From Allobrachymonas denitrificans DSM 15123 (GTDB lineage Bacteria > Pseudomonadota > Gammaproteobacteria > Burkholderiales > Burkholderiaceae_C), in contig NZ_FOCW01000008.1 of NCBI RefSeq assembly GCF_900110225.1, forward strand, positions 1 to 64,000: DNA of 64,000 nt, written 5' to 3'. The notes below the pieces were generated by a model that saw only the letters and a list, made by a program, of their open reading frames with translations, did no database searches and was not told the origin of the DNA. Both the position numbers and the translations under genes were made by a program. This document shows positions 48,635 to 58,381 of this stretch, one piece after another. Position 1 is the first letter of the stretch. Each line of letters opens with the position of its first letter.

Positions 48635-48987
48635 GGGATTTGCCTTGACTTTTCGTTCTTCGGGTTCCCTCGTGGGGAGGGCGAACCGGGCATATAGGGA
48701 CGGGGGTGGGGGTTTCAAGTCGGTGGTTGGACGCGATCTCCTCGGGGCCTTGCGTGGCGCATGGCGCGAGCAGCGGGAGGGCGGGAACAGATGCAGGTAC
48801 GAAAACTGAAATGGAAGCGGGAGCTTCACGGCCACGGTGCGCAAGCCAGCCGGTTTGTGAACTTGTACCGGCTTCACGGTCTGCTCCCGCCATAGTTACA
48901 ACCCCTTGCGCCACACAGCCGGTTTTCGCATACGATGCGGCCAAAGGGAGACTCCCGCACTTCAGAAAAGCCATGAAAGGATCCACC
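48635..48987. other. Divergent intergenic region between htpG and the M48 protease
   Basis: A 353-base region holding the heat-shock promoter of htpG and, on the plus strand, the unmarked promoter of the protease gene. Open frames across it are shadows with no family resemblance. No RNA gene was seen. Confidence 0.55.
48691..48719 (-). promoter_or_regulatory. Sigma-32 heat-shock promoter of htpG
   Basis: The minus strand reads CTTGAAA (48719-48713), a 13-base spacer, then CCCTATAT (48699-48692). This matches the sigma-32 consensus CTTGAAA, 11-16 bases, CCCCATnT with one mismatch in the second box. It predicts a start near 48684 and a leader of about 50 bases. Confidence 0.85.
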
Positions 48988-49809
48988 ATGCCCGCACTGC
49001 ACCCTCTTCTCCGCAACAGCCTGATTGCCGTCGCCACCACGGCCGTGCTGGCCGGTTGTGCCAGCACAACGGCCGGCTCCGTCGCCGGCGGCCAGCGTTC
49101 GCAGCTGATGGTGGTGTCCGAAGCCGAGATCGTGCAGGCGGCACAGCAGGCCTTTGCCCAGCAGAACGCCAAGGCGCGCGCCCAGGGCGCGCTGGTGACC
49201 AGCGGTGCCGAATTCAACCGAGTGAATACCGTAATGCGGCGCCTGGTGCCGCATGTGGCGCAGTTCCGCCCAGACGCGGCGCGCTGGCCCTGGGAACTGG
49301 TGCTGATCAACACCAACGAACTCAACGCCCACGTGATGCCGGGCGGCAAGGTGACGGTCTATACCGGCCTGCTGCGCCGCATGGGCATGACGGATGACGA
49401 ACTGGCCGTGGTGATCGGCCACGAAATGGCGCATGCCTTCCGCGAGCATTCGCGTGAGCAGATTTCGCAGCAGGCCGTGGGCGATCTGGCAGTATCGCTG
49501 GGCGGCGCCCTGCTGGGCCTGGGCTCGGGCGGTACACAGTTGGCCGGCATTGCCAAGCAGGTGGCCCTGGACATGCCCTACTCACGCAACATGGAGAACG
49601 AAGCCGACATCTATGGCCTGGAACTGGCTGCGCGCGCCGGCTACAACCCCGCTGCCGCGCTGACGCTGTGGGACAAGATGGCCGCTGCGGGAGCAGGTCA
49701 GGGCCCCTCCTTCCTGTCGAGCCACCCGTCTGCGTCCGACCGCACGGCGCGCATCCGTGCGGCACTGCCAAAGCTGATGCCGATTTACGAGGCGGCGCGT
49801 CGTCGTTGA
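48988..49809 (+). CDS. M48 family metalloprotease lipoprotein
   Basis: A 273-residue outer-membrane-directed protease. A lipoprotein signal ends LIAVATTAVLAGC (Cys about 23). The zinc motif HEMAHAFREHSREQ (HExxH) and the third ligand in NEADIYGLELAARAGYNP are intact. It resembles the BepA/LoiP group that cares for outer-membrane proteins and LPS assembly. I chose ATG 48988 because AAAGGA lies 7 bases upstream; an ATG five codons earlier is possible. It is divergent from htpG, consistent with an envelope stress role, though no sigma-32 or sigma-E site was found for it. Confidence 0.92.
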   Translation: MPALHPLLRNSLIAVATTAVLAGCASTTAGSVAGGQRSQLMVVSEAEIVQAAQQAFAQQNAKARAQGALVTSGAEFNRVNTVMRRLVPHVAQFRPDAARWPWELVLINTNELNAHVMPGGKVTVYTGLLRRMGMTDDELAVVIGHEMAHAFREHSREQISQQAVGDLAVSLGGALLGLGSGGTQLAGIAKQVALDMPYSRNMENEADIYGLELAARAGYNPAAALTLWDKMAAAGAGQGPSFLSSHPSASDRTARIRAALPKLMPIYEAARRR

Positions 49810-49820
49810 TCTGAAGCCGT

Positions 49821-50222
49821 TCAGGCTGCCCTGACCTCGGCGAGCAGGTCGGGGTGGCGATCGAGCAGCTTCAGCAGCTTGATCAGCGCAAGCGGCGGTT
49901 TTGTCTTGCCCGTTTCGTAACGGGAAAACGCGTTCACCCCGCCGCCGAAGATCTCGGCCGCCTCTCGCTGGTCCAGATCCAGCTTCTTGCGGACTGTGGC
50001 GATGAAGCGAGGATCGACCATCCCCGCATTGACGTCCCGCGAGAATGCCTGCATGGTACGCATGACGCGCCGGGACTCGGTTGTATCGAGCATCGACTCA
50101 TCACATGCAGGGCAGAAATCCCCCGTCACGGCAGCAATGACAGTTGTTTCCCCCTTGTAGGTATAAGGCAGGTCGCGCGTATCGCGGATCAGATTCGCCG
50201 CGCCGCACACAGGGCATTTCAT
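49821..50222 (-). CDS. mqsA: Antitoxin MqsA
   Basis: A 133-residue antitoxin. The N-terminal zinc domain has MKCPVCGAANLIRDTRDLPY and DFCPACDESMLD, giving two CxxC pairs. The C-terminal helix-turn-helix domain contains LDLDQREAAEIFGGGVNAFS and RYETGKTKPP. It binds the MqsR toxin and represses the operon. The ATG at 50222 lies two bases after the mqsR stop. A TTG two codons upstream is less likely. Confidence 0.93.
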   Translation of the reverse strand: MKCPVCGAANLIRDTRDLPYTYKGETTVIAAVTGDFCPACDESMLDTTESRRVMRTMQAFSRDVNAGMVDPRFIATVRKKLDLDQREAAEIFGGGVNAFSRYETGKTKPPLALIKLLKLLDRHPDLLAEVRAA

Positions 50223-50224
50223 GT

Positions 50225-50521
50225 TCAAAGCTCCTTGAAGGAGACGATCAGCACGTCGTCCATCACCGTCAGTTTCAGATACATGTCTCCTGCCTTCGTG
50301 CGCGGACGGTAGACATCCTGCCAGATCGTATGATCCGCATGGGTAGTCATGCTCTTGTAGAAATCCTTCGGTTCCAGTGCCATCAGGACTTGGAGCATGT
50401 CGGAAAATGCAAGACCGAGTTCCGTGGCTCCGATCCGTGCAGCGTGCGTTGTACGCACCTTGCCGGCCTCAGCCAAGGCCTTCACCTCGGACAGCCTGCG
50501 ATGCGGAGACCATTTTTCCAT
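50225..50521 (-). CDS. mqsR: Toxin MqsR (mRNA interferase)
   Basis: A 98-residue RelE/BrnT-fold RNase of the MqsR family. It begins MEKWSPHRRLSEVKALAEAG and contains HTIWQDVYRPRTKAGDMYLK near the active surface. In E. coli MqsR cleaves mRNA at GCU and is linked to biofilm and stress. Unlike most type II pairs the toxin gene comes first, as seen here. An AACC/GGTT inverted repeat stands just upstream. Confidence 0.92.
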   Translation of the reverse strand: MEKWSPHRRLSEVKALAEAGKVRTTHAARIGATELGLAFSDMLQVLMALEPKDFYKSMTTHADHTIWQDVYRPRTKAGDMYLKLTVMDDVLIVSFKEL

Positions 50522-50530
50522 GAATAATTT

Positions 50531-50543
50531 AACCTAGTTGGTT
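50531..50543. promoter_or_regulatory. Probable MqsA operator
   Basis: AACCTAGTTGGTT has inverted AACC and GGTT arms, ten bases upstream of mqsR. The known E. coli MqsA operator uses AACCT and AGGTT half-sites, so this is a close but imperfect match. Confidence 0.55.
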
Positions 50544-50666
50544 TATTTTGGCAAATTGCTTGTTTTCTTCCCTGAGCTTCCGCCAAGCAAGACACTGCAT
50601 TGCGATCATCCGACGATTTAGCCCCTCAGAAGCTATAAAATAATACCAATTAATTATTTTTTATTT

Positions 50667-52523
50667 ATGCCCGGCCATTCTCCCATCACCATCCTGCAAC
50701 AGGTCTTCGGCTACCCCGCCTTCCGCGGACAGCAGCAGGCCATCATCGACACGGTGGTGGGCGGTGGCGATGCGCTGGTGCTGATGCCGACGGGCGGTGG
50801 CAAGTCGCTGTGCTATCAGGTGCCTGCGATTGCACGGCAGCGGCTGGGACATGGCTGCACCATCGTGGTGTCGCCGCTGGTCGCGCTGATGCATGACCAG
50901 GTGGGCGCGCTGCATGAGGCGGGCGTGGCGGCTGCGTTTCTCAACTCCACCCTGTCGGCTGGCGAGGCGCAGCAGGTGGAGCAGGATCTGCTGGGTGGAC
51001 GGCTGACGCTGCTGTACGTGGCGCCGGAACGGCTGGTGACGCCACGTTTTCTCGGCCTGCTGCAGCGCCTCTACGAACGCGGGCAACTGGCGCTGTTCGC
51101 CATCGACGAGGCGCACTGCGTGAGCCAGTGGGGGCACGATTTCCGGCCCGAATACCGGCAGCTGGCGATCCTGCACGAGCAATTTCCACAGGTGCCACGC
51201 ATTGCGCTGACCGCCACCGCCGACGCCATCACGCGCGAGGACATTGCCGAACGCCTGCAACTGGAAAACGCAGCCCGCTTTGTCAGCAGTTTCGACCGGC
51301 CGAATATCCGCTACACCATTGTCGAGAAGCGCGATCCGCTGGCGCAGCTCAAGCGCTTCATCGAGAACGAGCACGAGGGCGATGCCGGCGTGGTGTATTG
51401 CCAGAGCCGCAGGCGCGTGGAAGAAGTGGCCGAGGCGCTGGTGCGCGATGGGGTGGATGCCATGCCCTACCACGCCGGGCTGGATGCAGCCACGCGCCAG
51501 GCCAACCAGGATCGCTTTCTGCGCGAGGAAGGCGTGGTGATGGTGGCGACGATTGCCTTCGGCATGGGCATCGACAAGCCGGATGTACGTTTTGTGGCGC
51601 ATCTGGATCTGCCGCGCAATATCGAGAGCTACTACCAGGAAACAGGGCGTGCCGGGCGCGACGGCCTGCCTTCCCAGGCCTGGATGGCCTATGGCTTGCA
51701 GGACGTGGTCAACCAGCGCCGCATGATCGACGAAAGCCCGGCCGAGGATGCCTTCAAGCGCGTGCAGACCGGCAAGCTCGATGCGCTGCTGGCGTTGGCC
51801 GAGGCCACCGATTGCCGCCGCGTGCGGCTGCTGGGCTACTTTGGCGAGGAATCCCGGCCCTGCGGCAACTGCGACAACTGCCTGCATCCTCCCGAGGTGT
51901 GGGATGCGACCGATCTGGCGCGCAAGCTGCTCTCGACCGTGTATCGCCTGCACGAGAAAACCGGAATCGGCTTTGGCGCCGGCCATGTGATGGACGTGCT
52001 GCGCGGCAAGGATACGGACAAGGTGCGTCAGTTCGGGCATCAGGCCATCAGCACATGGGGGCTGGCCGCCGAAAGCAGCGAGACCGAGCTGCGCAGCGTG
52101 CTGCGGCAGCTGGTGGCGCTGGGAGCATTGCAGGTAGACAGCGCGCATTTCAACACCCTGCGGCTGACGGCGGCGGCAAGGCCTATCCTGCGTGGAGAAC
52201 AGACGCTGCAGTTGCGCCATGTGCTGGCCACGCCGCGCAAGCGTGGCCAGCGCGATGGCAGCGGGCGTAGCCGCCCCAGTGCAACGGCTCATCTGGACGG
52301 AGCGGGTCAGGAGCGTTTCGATGCACTCAAGGCCTGGCGCAGCGAAGTGGCGCGCACGAATGGCGTACCGGCCTACGTGATCTTTCACGACAGCGTGCTG
52401 GCGGCCATCGCCGCCGAAGCGCCCACCACACTGACAGCGCTACGCGGAACCAGTGGCGTGGGAGAGGCCAAGCTGGCGCGCTACGGCGAGGAGTTGCTGC
52501 GGGTGCTGGAAACCACGGAGTGA
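50667..52523 (+). CDS. recQ: ATP-dependent DNA helicase RecQ
   Basis: A 618-residue 3'-5' helicase of the RecF pathway. It has the Q motif [14 protein letters not shown], Walker A in [30 protein letters not shown] (motif II and aromatic loop), and RAGRDGLPS (motif VI). The RQC zinc site is in the [11 protein letters not shown] region, and an HRDC domain fills the last ~80 residues. The region before the ATG at 50667 is AT-rich and shared with the divergent mqsRA promoter. Confidence 0.96.
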   Translation: MPGHSPITILQQVFGYPAFRGQQQAIIDTVVGGGDALVLMPTGGGKSLCYQVPAIARQRLGHGCTIVVSPLVALMHDQVGALHEAGVAAAFLNSTLSAGEAQQVEQDLLGGRLTLLYVAPERLVTPRFLGLLQRLYERGQLALFAIDEAHCVSQWGHDFRPEYRQLAILHEQFPQVPRIALTATADAITREDIAERLQLENAARFVSSFDRPNIRYTIVEKRDPLAQLKRFIENEHEGDAGVVYCQSRRRVEEVAEALVRDGVDAMPYHAGLDAATRQANQDRFLREEGVVMVATIAFGMGIDKPDVRFVAHLDLPRNIESYYQETGRAGRDGLPSQAWMAYGLQDVVNQRRMIDESPAEDAFKRVQTGKLDALLALAEATDCRRVRLLGYFGEESRPCGNCDNCLHPPEVWDATDLARKLLSTVYRLHEKTGIGFGAGHVMDVLRGKDTDKVRQFGHQAISTWGLAAESSETELRSVLRQLVALGALQVDSAHFNTLRLTAAARPILRGEQTLQLRHVLATPRKRGQRDGSGRSRPSATAHLDGAGQERFDALKAWRSEVARTNGVPAYVIFHDSVLAAIAAEAPTTLTALRGTSGVGEAKLARYGEELLRVLETTE

Positions 52524-52666
52524 CACTGCCGGGACCGCCGCCAAGCCAGCAACAAGCAACGGTGTTCGCTGCCATGCCCGTCCCATGAAGCCACGCTCGA
52601 ACTGCGGCTCCGGCAACCCACACAGCGGTACCGCCAGGATGACTGCAAGGCCCTATCCCCACTTCA

Positions 52667-52680
52667 TTGCCTGCAGTCAA
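52667..52680. promoter_or_regulatory. Weak Fnr-like site upstream of the ubiquinone cluster
   Basis: TTGCCTGCAGTCAA has the TTG-N8-CAA skeleton of Fnr/Anr/Dnr boxes, with the right half one base from ATCAA and the left half poorer. Its centre is 71 bases before the DUF2249 start. In E. coli the ubiUV genes are controlled by Fnr, which makes the position meaningful. The match is weak. Confidence 0.3.
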
Positions 52681-52744
52681 GGCCCTACTGCACTCTTTGG
52701 GTGAAAACTCCCCTCTCCACTTCTTCCCTGCTGGAGAGACCCCA

Positions 52745-53026
52745 ATGCCTACCATTCCGCTGCAACCCGTCGGCATGCCGCACGACCATTCGCGCGCTGA
52801 CGCCATCTATGCCTTTGATGCCCGCGGCATCGCCAAGCGCTTCCGCCACGCTGCCATCTTCGGCGCACTCGACTCCCTGCAGGCCGGCGAAACCATGCGT
52901 TTCGTGAACGACCACGATCCGATTCCACTGCTGCACCAGCTGGTCGCCCGCTACGGCGAAGGCGTGCAGATCACCTACCGCCAGCGCGACATGGACGGCG
53001 TGGTGATCGATTTCGTGCGCCAGTAA
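52745..53026 (+). CDS. DUF2249 domain protein
   Basis: A 93-residue protein in the DUF2249 family: YAFDARGIAKRFRHAAIFGA, LQAGETMRFVNDHDPIPLLH and a C-terminal QRDMDGVVIDF. DUF2249 domains are found alone, fused to hemerythrins, or near denitrification and anaerobic genes; no biochemical role is firmly known. GGAGAG lies 8 bases before the ATG. ubiU begins 14 bases after the stop, so it is likely the first gene of the anaerobic ubiquinone operon. Confidence 0.85.
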   Translation: MPTIPLQPVGMPHDHSRADAIYAFDARGIAKRFRHAAIFGALDSLQAGETMRFVNDHDPIPLLHQLVARYGEGVQITYRQRDMDGVVIDFVRQ

Positions 53027-53040
53027 GCCTGTCCTTTCCG

Positions 53041-54096
53041 ATGACCGCCACTTCTACCGGGCCTGCCGTGGATACGGCCAGGCCCCCAATGGAACTGGTC
53101 TGCCCGGCCGGCAGCCTGCCTGCACTGAAGCAGGCTGTTGATCATGGTGCAGATTGCGTCTACCTGGGTTTCCGGGACGCAACCAACGCCCGCAACTTTG
53201 CGGGCCTGAATTTCGACAACAAGGCCATCGCCACCGGCGTGGAGTACGCCCACGCGCGCGGCCGCAAGGTGCTGCTGGCGCTCAACACCTATGCGCGCAG
53301 CGACTCGGTGGACGTGTGGCGCAGCGCGGTGGATCGCGCCGCCGACATGGGCATCGACGCCATCATCATGGCCGATCCCGGCCTGATGCAGTACACCGCG
53401 CGCCGCCATCCGGATGTGCGACTGCACCTGTCCGTGCAGGGTTCGGCGACACATGCCGCGGCCATCAACTTTTACCACGAGCAGTTCGGCATCTCGCGCG
53501 CCGTGCTGCCGCGTGTGCTCTCGCTGACGCAGGTGGAGCAGCTGATCGACAAGACGCCAGTCGAGATCGAGGTGTTCGGTTTCGGCAGCCTGTGCGTGAT
53601 GGTGGAGGGGCGCTGCCAGCTGTCGTCCTATGCCACCGGCGAAGCGCCCAACACGCACGGTGTGTGCTCGCCCGCCAAGGCGGTGCGCTGGCAGGAAACG
53701 CCCAAGGGGCTGGAGGCGCGTCTGAACGGCGTGCTGATCGACCGCTATGCCGAAGGCGAAAGCGCCGGCTATCCGACGCTGTGCAAGGGCCGCTTCGACG
53801 TGGGTGATGTGCGCAGCGAGGACGGCTACTACGCCATCGAGGAGCCGACCAGCCTGAACACGCTGTCCATCCTGCCGCAGCTCTACCGCATGGGCGTGCG
53901 CGCCATCAAGATCGAAGGCCGCCAGCGCAGCCCCGCCTACGTGGCGCAGGTGACGCAGGTGCTGCGCGAGGCGCTGGACCACTGCCACGAGAACCCGCAC
54001 CGCTACACACCGCGCTCGGGCTGGATGACGGCACTGGCCGATGTATCCGAAGGCCAGCAGCAGACGCTGGGCGCCTACCACCGCCCCTGGAAGTAA
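53041..54096 (+). CDS. ubiU: O2-independent ubiquinone hydroxylation protein UbiU
   Basis: U32 peptidase-family protein of 351 residues (YhbU/UbiU). UbiU and UbiV form a complex with [4Fe-4S] clusters that carries out ring hydroxylations of ubiquinone synthesis without oxygen. Cluster-ligand cysteines are visible in [27 protein letters not shown] and [29 protein letters not shown] is the conserved N-terminal segment. ubiV follows 40 bases later. Confidence 0.95.
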   Translation: MTATSTGPAVDTARPPMELVCPAGSLPALKQAVDHGADCVYLGFRDATNARNFAGLNFDNKAIATGVEYAHARGRKVLLALNTYARSDSVDVWRSAVDRAADMGIDAIIMADPGLMQYTARRHPDVRLHLSVQGSATHAAAINFYHEQFGISRAVLPRVLSLTQVEQLIDKTPVEIEVFGFGSLCVMVEGRCQLSSYATGEAPNTHGVCSPAKAVRWQETPKGLEARLNGVLIDRYAEGESAGYPTLCKGRFDVGDVRSEDGYYAIEEPTSLNTLSILPQLYRMGVRAIKIEGRQRSPAYVAQVTQVLREALDHCHENPHRYTPRSGWMTALADVSEGQQQTLGAYHRPWK

Positions 54097-54136
54097 GCCA
54101 TGCGCCATCCTGTCACTCTCTTTCTGGAAACCCGCC

Positions 54137-55066
54137 ATGTCCAGTGATCCGGCACAAGCCTCTTCCCGTATGCAGCTGGCCCTGGGGCCGCTGCTGTACT
54201 ACTGGCCGCGCGCAACGGTGTTCGAGTTCTACCAGCAGATGGCCAAGACGCCGGTGGACATGGTCTACCTGGGCGAAGCGGTCTGCTCGCGCCGGCACGA
54301 GTTGCGCCTGGCCGACTGGATCGACGTGGCCCGCATGCTGCGCGATGCCGGCAAGCAGGCCATCCTGTCCACGCAGGTGCTGGTGGAATCCGGCAGCGAT
54401 GCTGCGGTGGCGCGCCGCATCATCGACAACGGCGAGTTTCTGGTGGAAGCCAACGACATGGGCGCGGTGCAGATGGTGGCCGGCAAGCTGCCGTTCGTCG
54501 CCGGCCCGCACCTGAACCTGTACAACGAGCCGTCGCTGCACTGGATGGCCGATCTGGGCGCAGTGCGCTGGGTGCCGCCGCTGGAAATGGCGCAGACCGA
54601 GCTGCAGGTGTTGCAACAGCAGCGCCCGCAAGGCCTGCAGACCGAGGTGTTTGCGCTGGGCCGCATGCCGCTGGCGTTTTCGGCGCGCTGCTTCACGGCA
54701 CGCCACCGCAATCTGCCCAAGGACGACTGCCAGTTCAGCTGCATCGACTACCCCGATGGCCTGCTGCTGCAGACGCGCGAAGGCGAAGCCTTCCTCACGC
54801 TCAACGGCATCCAGACGCAATCGGCCCATGTGTGCAACCTGGTGCAGGAACTGCCCACGCTGCAGGCCATGGGCGTGGAGGTGCTGCGCCTGAGTCCGCA
54901 GTCGCTGCACATGCGCGAACTGGTGCAGCTCTGGCGTGATGCGATGGATGGCCGCCTGTCCCCTGCCGATGCCCATGCGCAGATGTTGCCGCTGCTGCCG
55001 GACCAGCCCTGCAATGGCTACTGGCATGGCCGTTCGGGCATGGACCAGGTCACCGTGCCTGCCTGA
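54137..55066 (+). CDS. ubiV: O2-independent ubiquinone hydroxylation protein UbiV
   Basis: U32-family partner of UbiU, 309 residues. [20 protein letters not shown] starts the barrel, and cysteines that bind the cluster occur in [34 protein letters not shown] and [10 protein letters not shown]. It follows ubiU and precedes ubiT, the gene order of the E. coli-type anaerobic ubiquinone system. The ATG at 54137 was the best start; a later Met at residue 12 is possible. Confidence 0.95.
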   Translation: MSSDPAQASSRMQLALGPLLYYWPRATVFEFYQQMAKTPVDMVYLGEAVCSRRHELRLADWIDVARMLRDAGKQAILSTQVLVESGSDAAVARRIIDNGEFLVEANDMGAVQMVAGKLPFVAGPHLNLYNEPSLHWMADLGAVRWVPPLEMAQTELQVLQQQRPQGLQTEVFALGRMPLAFSARCFTARHRNLPKDDCQFSCIDYPDGLLLQTREGEAFLTLNGIQTQSAHVCNLVQELPTLQAMGVEVLRLSPQSLHMRELVQLWRDAMDGRLSPADAHAQMLPLLPDQPCNGYWHGRSGMDQVTVPA

Positions 55067-55088
55067 GACGCATAGAAGGAGTTTTTTC

Positions 55089-55613
55089 ATGGCCTCTCAT
55101 CTGATTCCCGACGATTTCGTGCTGCCTGGCCCGGTATCGGGCGTGCTGCAGCATCTGCCGCGCTGGCCCGGTGCCGTGCTGTTTGTCGGCGCGCTGAACC
55201 TCACGCTGGCACGCCAGTTGCCGGAAGACGTGGCGCAGGCGCTCGACGGTCGGCCGCTGCGGCTGGAAATCCGCGACGCCGGCATCCACTGCGATTTCCG
55301 TTGGCAAGGCACACGCTTTGTACCGCTGCATGCGGTGCAGGGTGCGCCGGACCTGACCATCCGCGCCCATGCCAGCGACTTCATCGCGCTGGCGCGCCGC
55401 TCGCAGGATCCCGACACGCTGTTTTTCAACCGCCGCCTGAGCATGGAAGGTGATACCGAACTCGGCCTGATGGTGAAAAACACGCTGGACGCCATGGAGC
55501 TGCCGGTGTTCGACCCGCGCCAGTTCCGTCTGCCTGATCTGACCAGGCTGCCGCGCCCGCCGCATCCGCGCGACGTGCTGCAACGTCTGCGGGAGCGCCT
55601 GCCGCGGCACTGA
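55089..55613 (+). CDS. ubiT: Ubiquinone accessory factor UbiT (SCP2 domain)
   Basis: A 174-residue SCP2-domain protein that binds lipids and supports O2-independent ubiquinone synthesis. The lipid-binding part includes FVGALNLTLARQLPEDVAQA and PDLTIRAHASDFIALARRSQ, ending with LSMEGDTELGLMVKNTLDAM. UbiT works with UbiU and UbiV in E. coli. It lies 22 bases after ubiV. AGGAG is 5-10 bases before the ATG. Confidence 0.93.
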   Translation: MASHLIPDDFVLPGPVSGVLQHLPRWPGAVLFVGALNLTLARQLPEDVAQALDGRPLRLEIRDAGIHCDFRWQGTRFVPLHAVQGAPDLTIRAHASDFIALARRSQDPDTLFFNRRLSMEGDTELGLMVKNTLDAMELPVFDPRQFRLPDLTRLPRPPHPRDVLQRLRERLPRH

Positions 55614-55645
55614 TTGTTTTGCTCCGTTAGTACAAAGGAGTCCCC

Positions 55646-56065
55646 ATGTCCAAACCCCGCGACCAGCATCCACTGGTGTATTCCTGCTCCGGCTGCTCCA
55701 GCGCGGCGCAACTGGCCAACCACGTCGCACTGCAACTCGACCGGCGCGGCGTGGCCGAAATGTCCTGCATTGCCGGTGTCGGTGGCGATGTGCCCTCGCT
55801 GGTCAAGCTGGCACGATCCGGCCGCCCGATCGTGGCGCTGGATGGCTGCCAGCTGCAGTGCGTGCGCAACACGCTGGCACGCCACGCCATTGCGCCCGAC
55901 CGCCATTTCCAGTTGCAGGAACAGGGCGTGCGCAAGAAGCTGCACCAGGATTTCGATCCGGAGCAGGCCGAGGAAGTGATCGAACACGTGCTGGCTGATC
56001 TCCGGGCGCAGCCGCTGCCCTTGCGCTCCGCAAGCTCCAACGCCACGCCGCCGGACGCGACATGA
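55646..56065 (+). CDS. DGC-domain zinc-binding protein
   Basis: A 139-residue protein with a YSCSGCSSAAQLANHVA motif (paired Cys) and ALDGCQLQCVRNTLARHAI, the DGC signature with further cysteines. The family (DUF1847/DGC) is annotated as putative metal-binding and has no settled function. It is placed between ubiT and ubiX, and its stop overlaps the ubiX start (ATGA), so it is co-translated with ubiX. The Cys pattern could hold zinc or a metal cluster. A role in anaerobic ubiquinone synthesis is inferred from position only. Confidence 0.85.
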   Translation: MSKPRDQHPLVYSCSGCSSAAQLANHVALQLDRRGVAEMSCIAGVGGDVPSLVKLARSGRPIVALDGCQLQCVRNTLARHAIAPDRHFQLQEQGVRKKLHQDFDPEQAEEVIEHVLADLRAQPLPLRSASSNATPPDAT

Positions 56066-56820
56066 CACCGCGCCGCATCGTTGTCGGGATTTCCGGTGCC
56101 AGCGGCGCCGTGCTGGCGGTGCGCCTGCTGCAGGCGCTGCAGTCCCAGCCCGGCATTGAAACCCATGTCACCGTCAGCGACGCTGCCTGGCTGACGCTGC
56201 AGCATGAGCTGGGCATGGGCCCGGCTGACGTGACCGCACTGGCGCATCAGGTGCACGACGTGAACGCGGTGGGCGCTTCCATTGCAAGCGGTTCGTTCCG
56301 CTGCAGCGCCATGGTGGTGGCGCCCTGCTCCATGCGCACGCTGGCCGCCATCGCGCACGGCTTGGGCGACAACCTGCTGACACGCGCGGCCGACGTGATG
56401 CTGAAGGAACGCCGCCGCCTGGTGCTGGTGGCGCGCGAGGCTCCGCTCAATCTGGCGCACCTGCGCAACATGAGCACCGTGACCGAGATGGGTGCCATCG
56501 TCTACCCGCCGGTGCCGGCGTTCTACCAGCATCCGCAGACGGTGGAAGACGTGGTGCGCCATTGCGTTGGGCGGCTGCTGGATCTGATCGATGTGCCGCA
56601 GGCGATGTCTCAGGGCTGGACCGGTTTGCATGAGGCAATTGGCACGCATGACCTTGGTGCCGGAATTGGCAGCGATACCGTTCGCACAGGAAATGCGCCG
56701 GCCAACGCCAACGCCAACGCCAACGCCAACGCCAACGCTGATGCTGATGCTGATGCTGATGCTGATGCTGATGCTGATGCCGGTGCCGGTGCCGGTGCCC
56801 ACCATCCTCTTCCACTCTGA
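56062..56820 (+). CDS. ubiX: Flavin prenyltransferase UbiX with repetitive tail
   Basis: Makes the prenylated FMN cofactor of UbiD. The 252-residue frame has [20 protein letters not shown] at the start, [40 protein letters not shown] and [17 protein letters not shown], all standard. UbiX proteins are about 190-210 residues. Here the last ~45 residues are a tail whose core is (Ala-Asn)6, (Ala-Asp)7, (Ala-Gly)3 coded by hexamer repeats. The catalytic part is unaffected. It overlaps the DGC gene by four bases and is followed by ubiD after 8 bases. Confidence 0.94.
   Translation: MTPRRIVVGISGASGAVLAVRLLQALQSQPGIETHVTVSDAAWLTLQHELGMGPADVTALAHQVHDVNAVGASIASGSFRCSAMVVAPCSMRTLAAIAHGLGDNLLTRAADVMLKERRRLVLVAREAPLNLAHLRNMSTVTEMGAIVYPPVPAFYQHPQTVEDVVRHCVGRLLDLIDVPQAMSQGWTGLHEAIGTHDLGAGIGSDTVRTGNAPANANANANANANADADADADADADADAGAGAGAHHPLPL
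56701..56796 (+). repeat. Hexanucleotide microsatellite in ubiX
   Basis: Sixteen consecutive hexamers: GCCAAC six times (56701-56736), GCTGAT seven times (56737-56778), and GCCGGT three times (56779-56796). Each codes for an Ala plus Asn, Asp or Gly dipeptide. Because the unit is six bases, slippage changes tail length without changing frame. Confidence 0.95.
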
Positions 56821-56828
56821 CCTCCCCC

Positions 56829-58307
56829 ATGTACCGCGACCTGCACGACTTCATCCAGCAACTGGAAAACTCCGGCCAGTTGCGCCGCATTGCCGAGCCC
56901 GTGTCTCCGCATCTGGAGATGACAGCGGTCTGCGACTACACGCTGCGTCGCGGCGGCCCCGCGCTGCTGTTCACCCAGCCCACTGGCCATCAGCACGCGG
57001 TGCTGGGCAACCTGTTCGGCACACCGCAGCGCGTGATGCAGGCCATGGGTGTGCAGGAGCTGGAACAGGTGCGCGAACTGGGCCGCGTGCTGGCTGACAT
57101 GAAGGAGCCGTCAGCCCCTCAAGGCCTGCGCGAGATGCTCGGCATGAGCAGCCTGCTCAAGTCGCTCTGGCACATGGCGCCACGCACCGTGTCTCATCCG
57201 CCCTGCCAGCAGATCGTGCAGGAAGGCGAGGCGGTGGACCTCACCGCCCTGCCCATCCAGCACTGCTGGCCCGGAGACGTGGCGCCGCTGGTCACCTGGG
57301 GCCTGACCATCACGCGCGGCCCGCACAAGCCGCGCCAGAACCTGGGCATCTATCGCCAGCAGTTGCTGTCGCGCAACCGGCTCATCATGCGCTGGCTGCC
57401 GCATCGTGGCGGGGCGCTGGATTTTCGGGAGCACGCGCTGGCGCATCCCGGCACGCCGTTTCCGGTGGCCGTGGCGCTGGGCGCTGATCCGGCCACGCTG
57501 CTGGGCGCTGTCGTGCCGGTGCCAGATGCCCTGTCCGAGTACCAGTTTGCCGGCCTGCTGCGCGGCAGCAAGACGGAAGTGGCGGCGGCTCTCGGAAGCA
57601 AGCTGCAGGTGCCGGCGCACGCGGAAATCGTGCTGGAAGGCCATATCCAGCCCGACAGCAGTCACCCCAGCGGCTATGAGCATGCGCTGGAAGGCCCCTA
57701 TGGCGACCACACCGGCTACTACAACGAGCAGGCCGAGTTTCCGGTGTTCACGGTGGACCGCATCACGCAGCGGCAAAACGCCATCTACCACTCCACCTAC
57801 ACCGGTCGCCCACCGGACGAACCTGCCGTGCTGGGCCAGGTGCTGAACGAGCTGTTCGTGCCGCTGCTGCAGCGCCATCTGCCGGAAGTGACCGACTTCT
57901 ACCTGCCCCCCGAAGGCTGCAGCTACCGCATGGCAGTGGTGCAGATCCGCAAGGCCTATCCCGGCCACGCGCGCCGCGTGATGATGGGCATCTGGGGCCA
58001 CCTGCGCCAGTTCATGTATACCAAGTTCATCATCGTGGTGGACGAGGATGTGGACGTGCGCAACTGGAACGACGTGGTCTGGGCCATGACCACGCGCTGC
58101 GACCCGGCGCGCGACACCATGCTGGTGGAGAACACCCCGATCGACTATCTGGACTTCGCCTCGCCCGTGAGCGGGCTGGGCAGCAAGATGGGGCTGGATG
58201 CCACCAACAAGTGGCCTGGGGAGACTACGCGTGAATGGGGCAGACCGATTACCATGCCATCAGAGGTGCGCTTGCGCGTCCAGAAAGTGCTGGACAAGCT
58301 TGCCTAG
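56829..58307 (+). CDS. ubiD: 4-hydroxy-3-polyprenylbenzoate decarboxylase UbiD
   Basis: Prenylated-FMN-dependent decarboxylase of ubiquinone synthesis, 492 residues. Recognisable segments are [20 protein letters not shown] at the start, [40 protein letters not shown] and [20 protein letters not shown] with the active-site Glu region. The C-terminal [16 protein letters not shown] follows. It needs the cofactor made by UbiX, encoded just upstream. Together with ubiUVT it gives a local set for ubiquinone made without oxygen. Confidence 0.95.
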   Translation: MYRDLHDFIQQLENSGQLRRIAEPVSPHLEMTAVCDYTLRRGGPALLFTQPTGHQHAVLGNLFGTPQRVMQAMGVQELEQVRELGRVLADMKEPSAPQGLREMLGMSSLLKSLWHMAPRTVSHPPCQQIVQEGEAVDLTALPIQHCWPGDVAPLVTWGLTITRGPHKPRQNLGIYRQQLLSRNRLIMRWLPHRGGALDFREHALAHPGTPFPVAVALGADPATLLGAVVPVPDALSEYQFAGLLRGSKTEVAAALGSKLQVPAHAEIVLEGHIQPDSSHPSGYEHALEGPYGDHTGYYNEQAEFPVFTVDRITQRQNAIYHSTYTGRPPDEPAVLGQVLNELFVPLLQRHLPEVTDFYLPPEGCSYRMAVVQIRKAYPGHARRVMMGIWGHLRQFMYTKFIIVVDEDVDVRNWNDVVWAMTTRCDPARDTMLVENTPIDYLDFASPVSGLGSKMGLDATNKWPGETTREWGRPITMPSEVRLRVQKVLDKLA

Positions 58308-58381
58308 CAGCAGAACGGTCCCCTCAAGGCTTGGCGGTCCGCCACCCTCGAGCCTGACTTGACGAGGCCGATGCTACCCGG

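Noticed and set aside
56701-56796. CRISPR-like array suggested by regular repeats.
   Set aside because: The units are contiguous hexamers without spacers and are in frame within ubiX.
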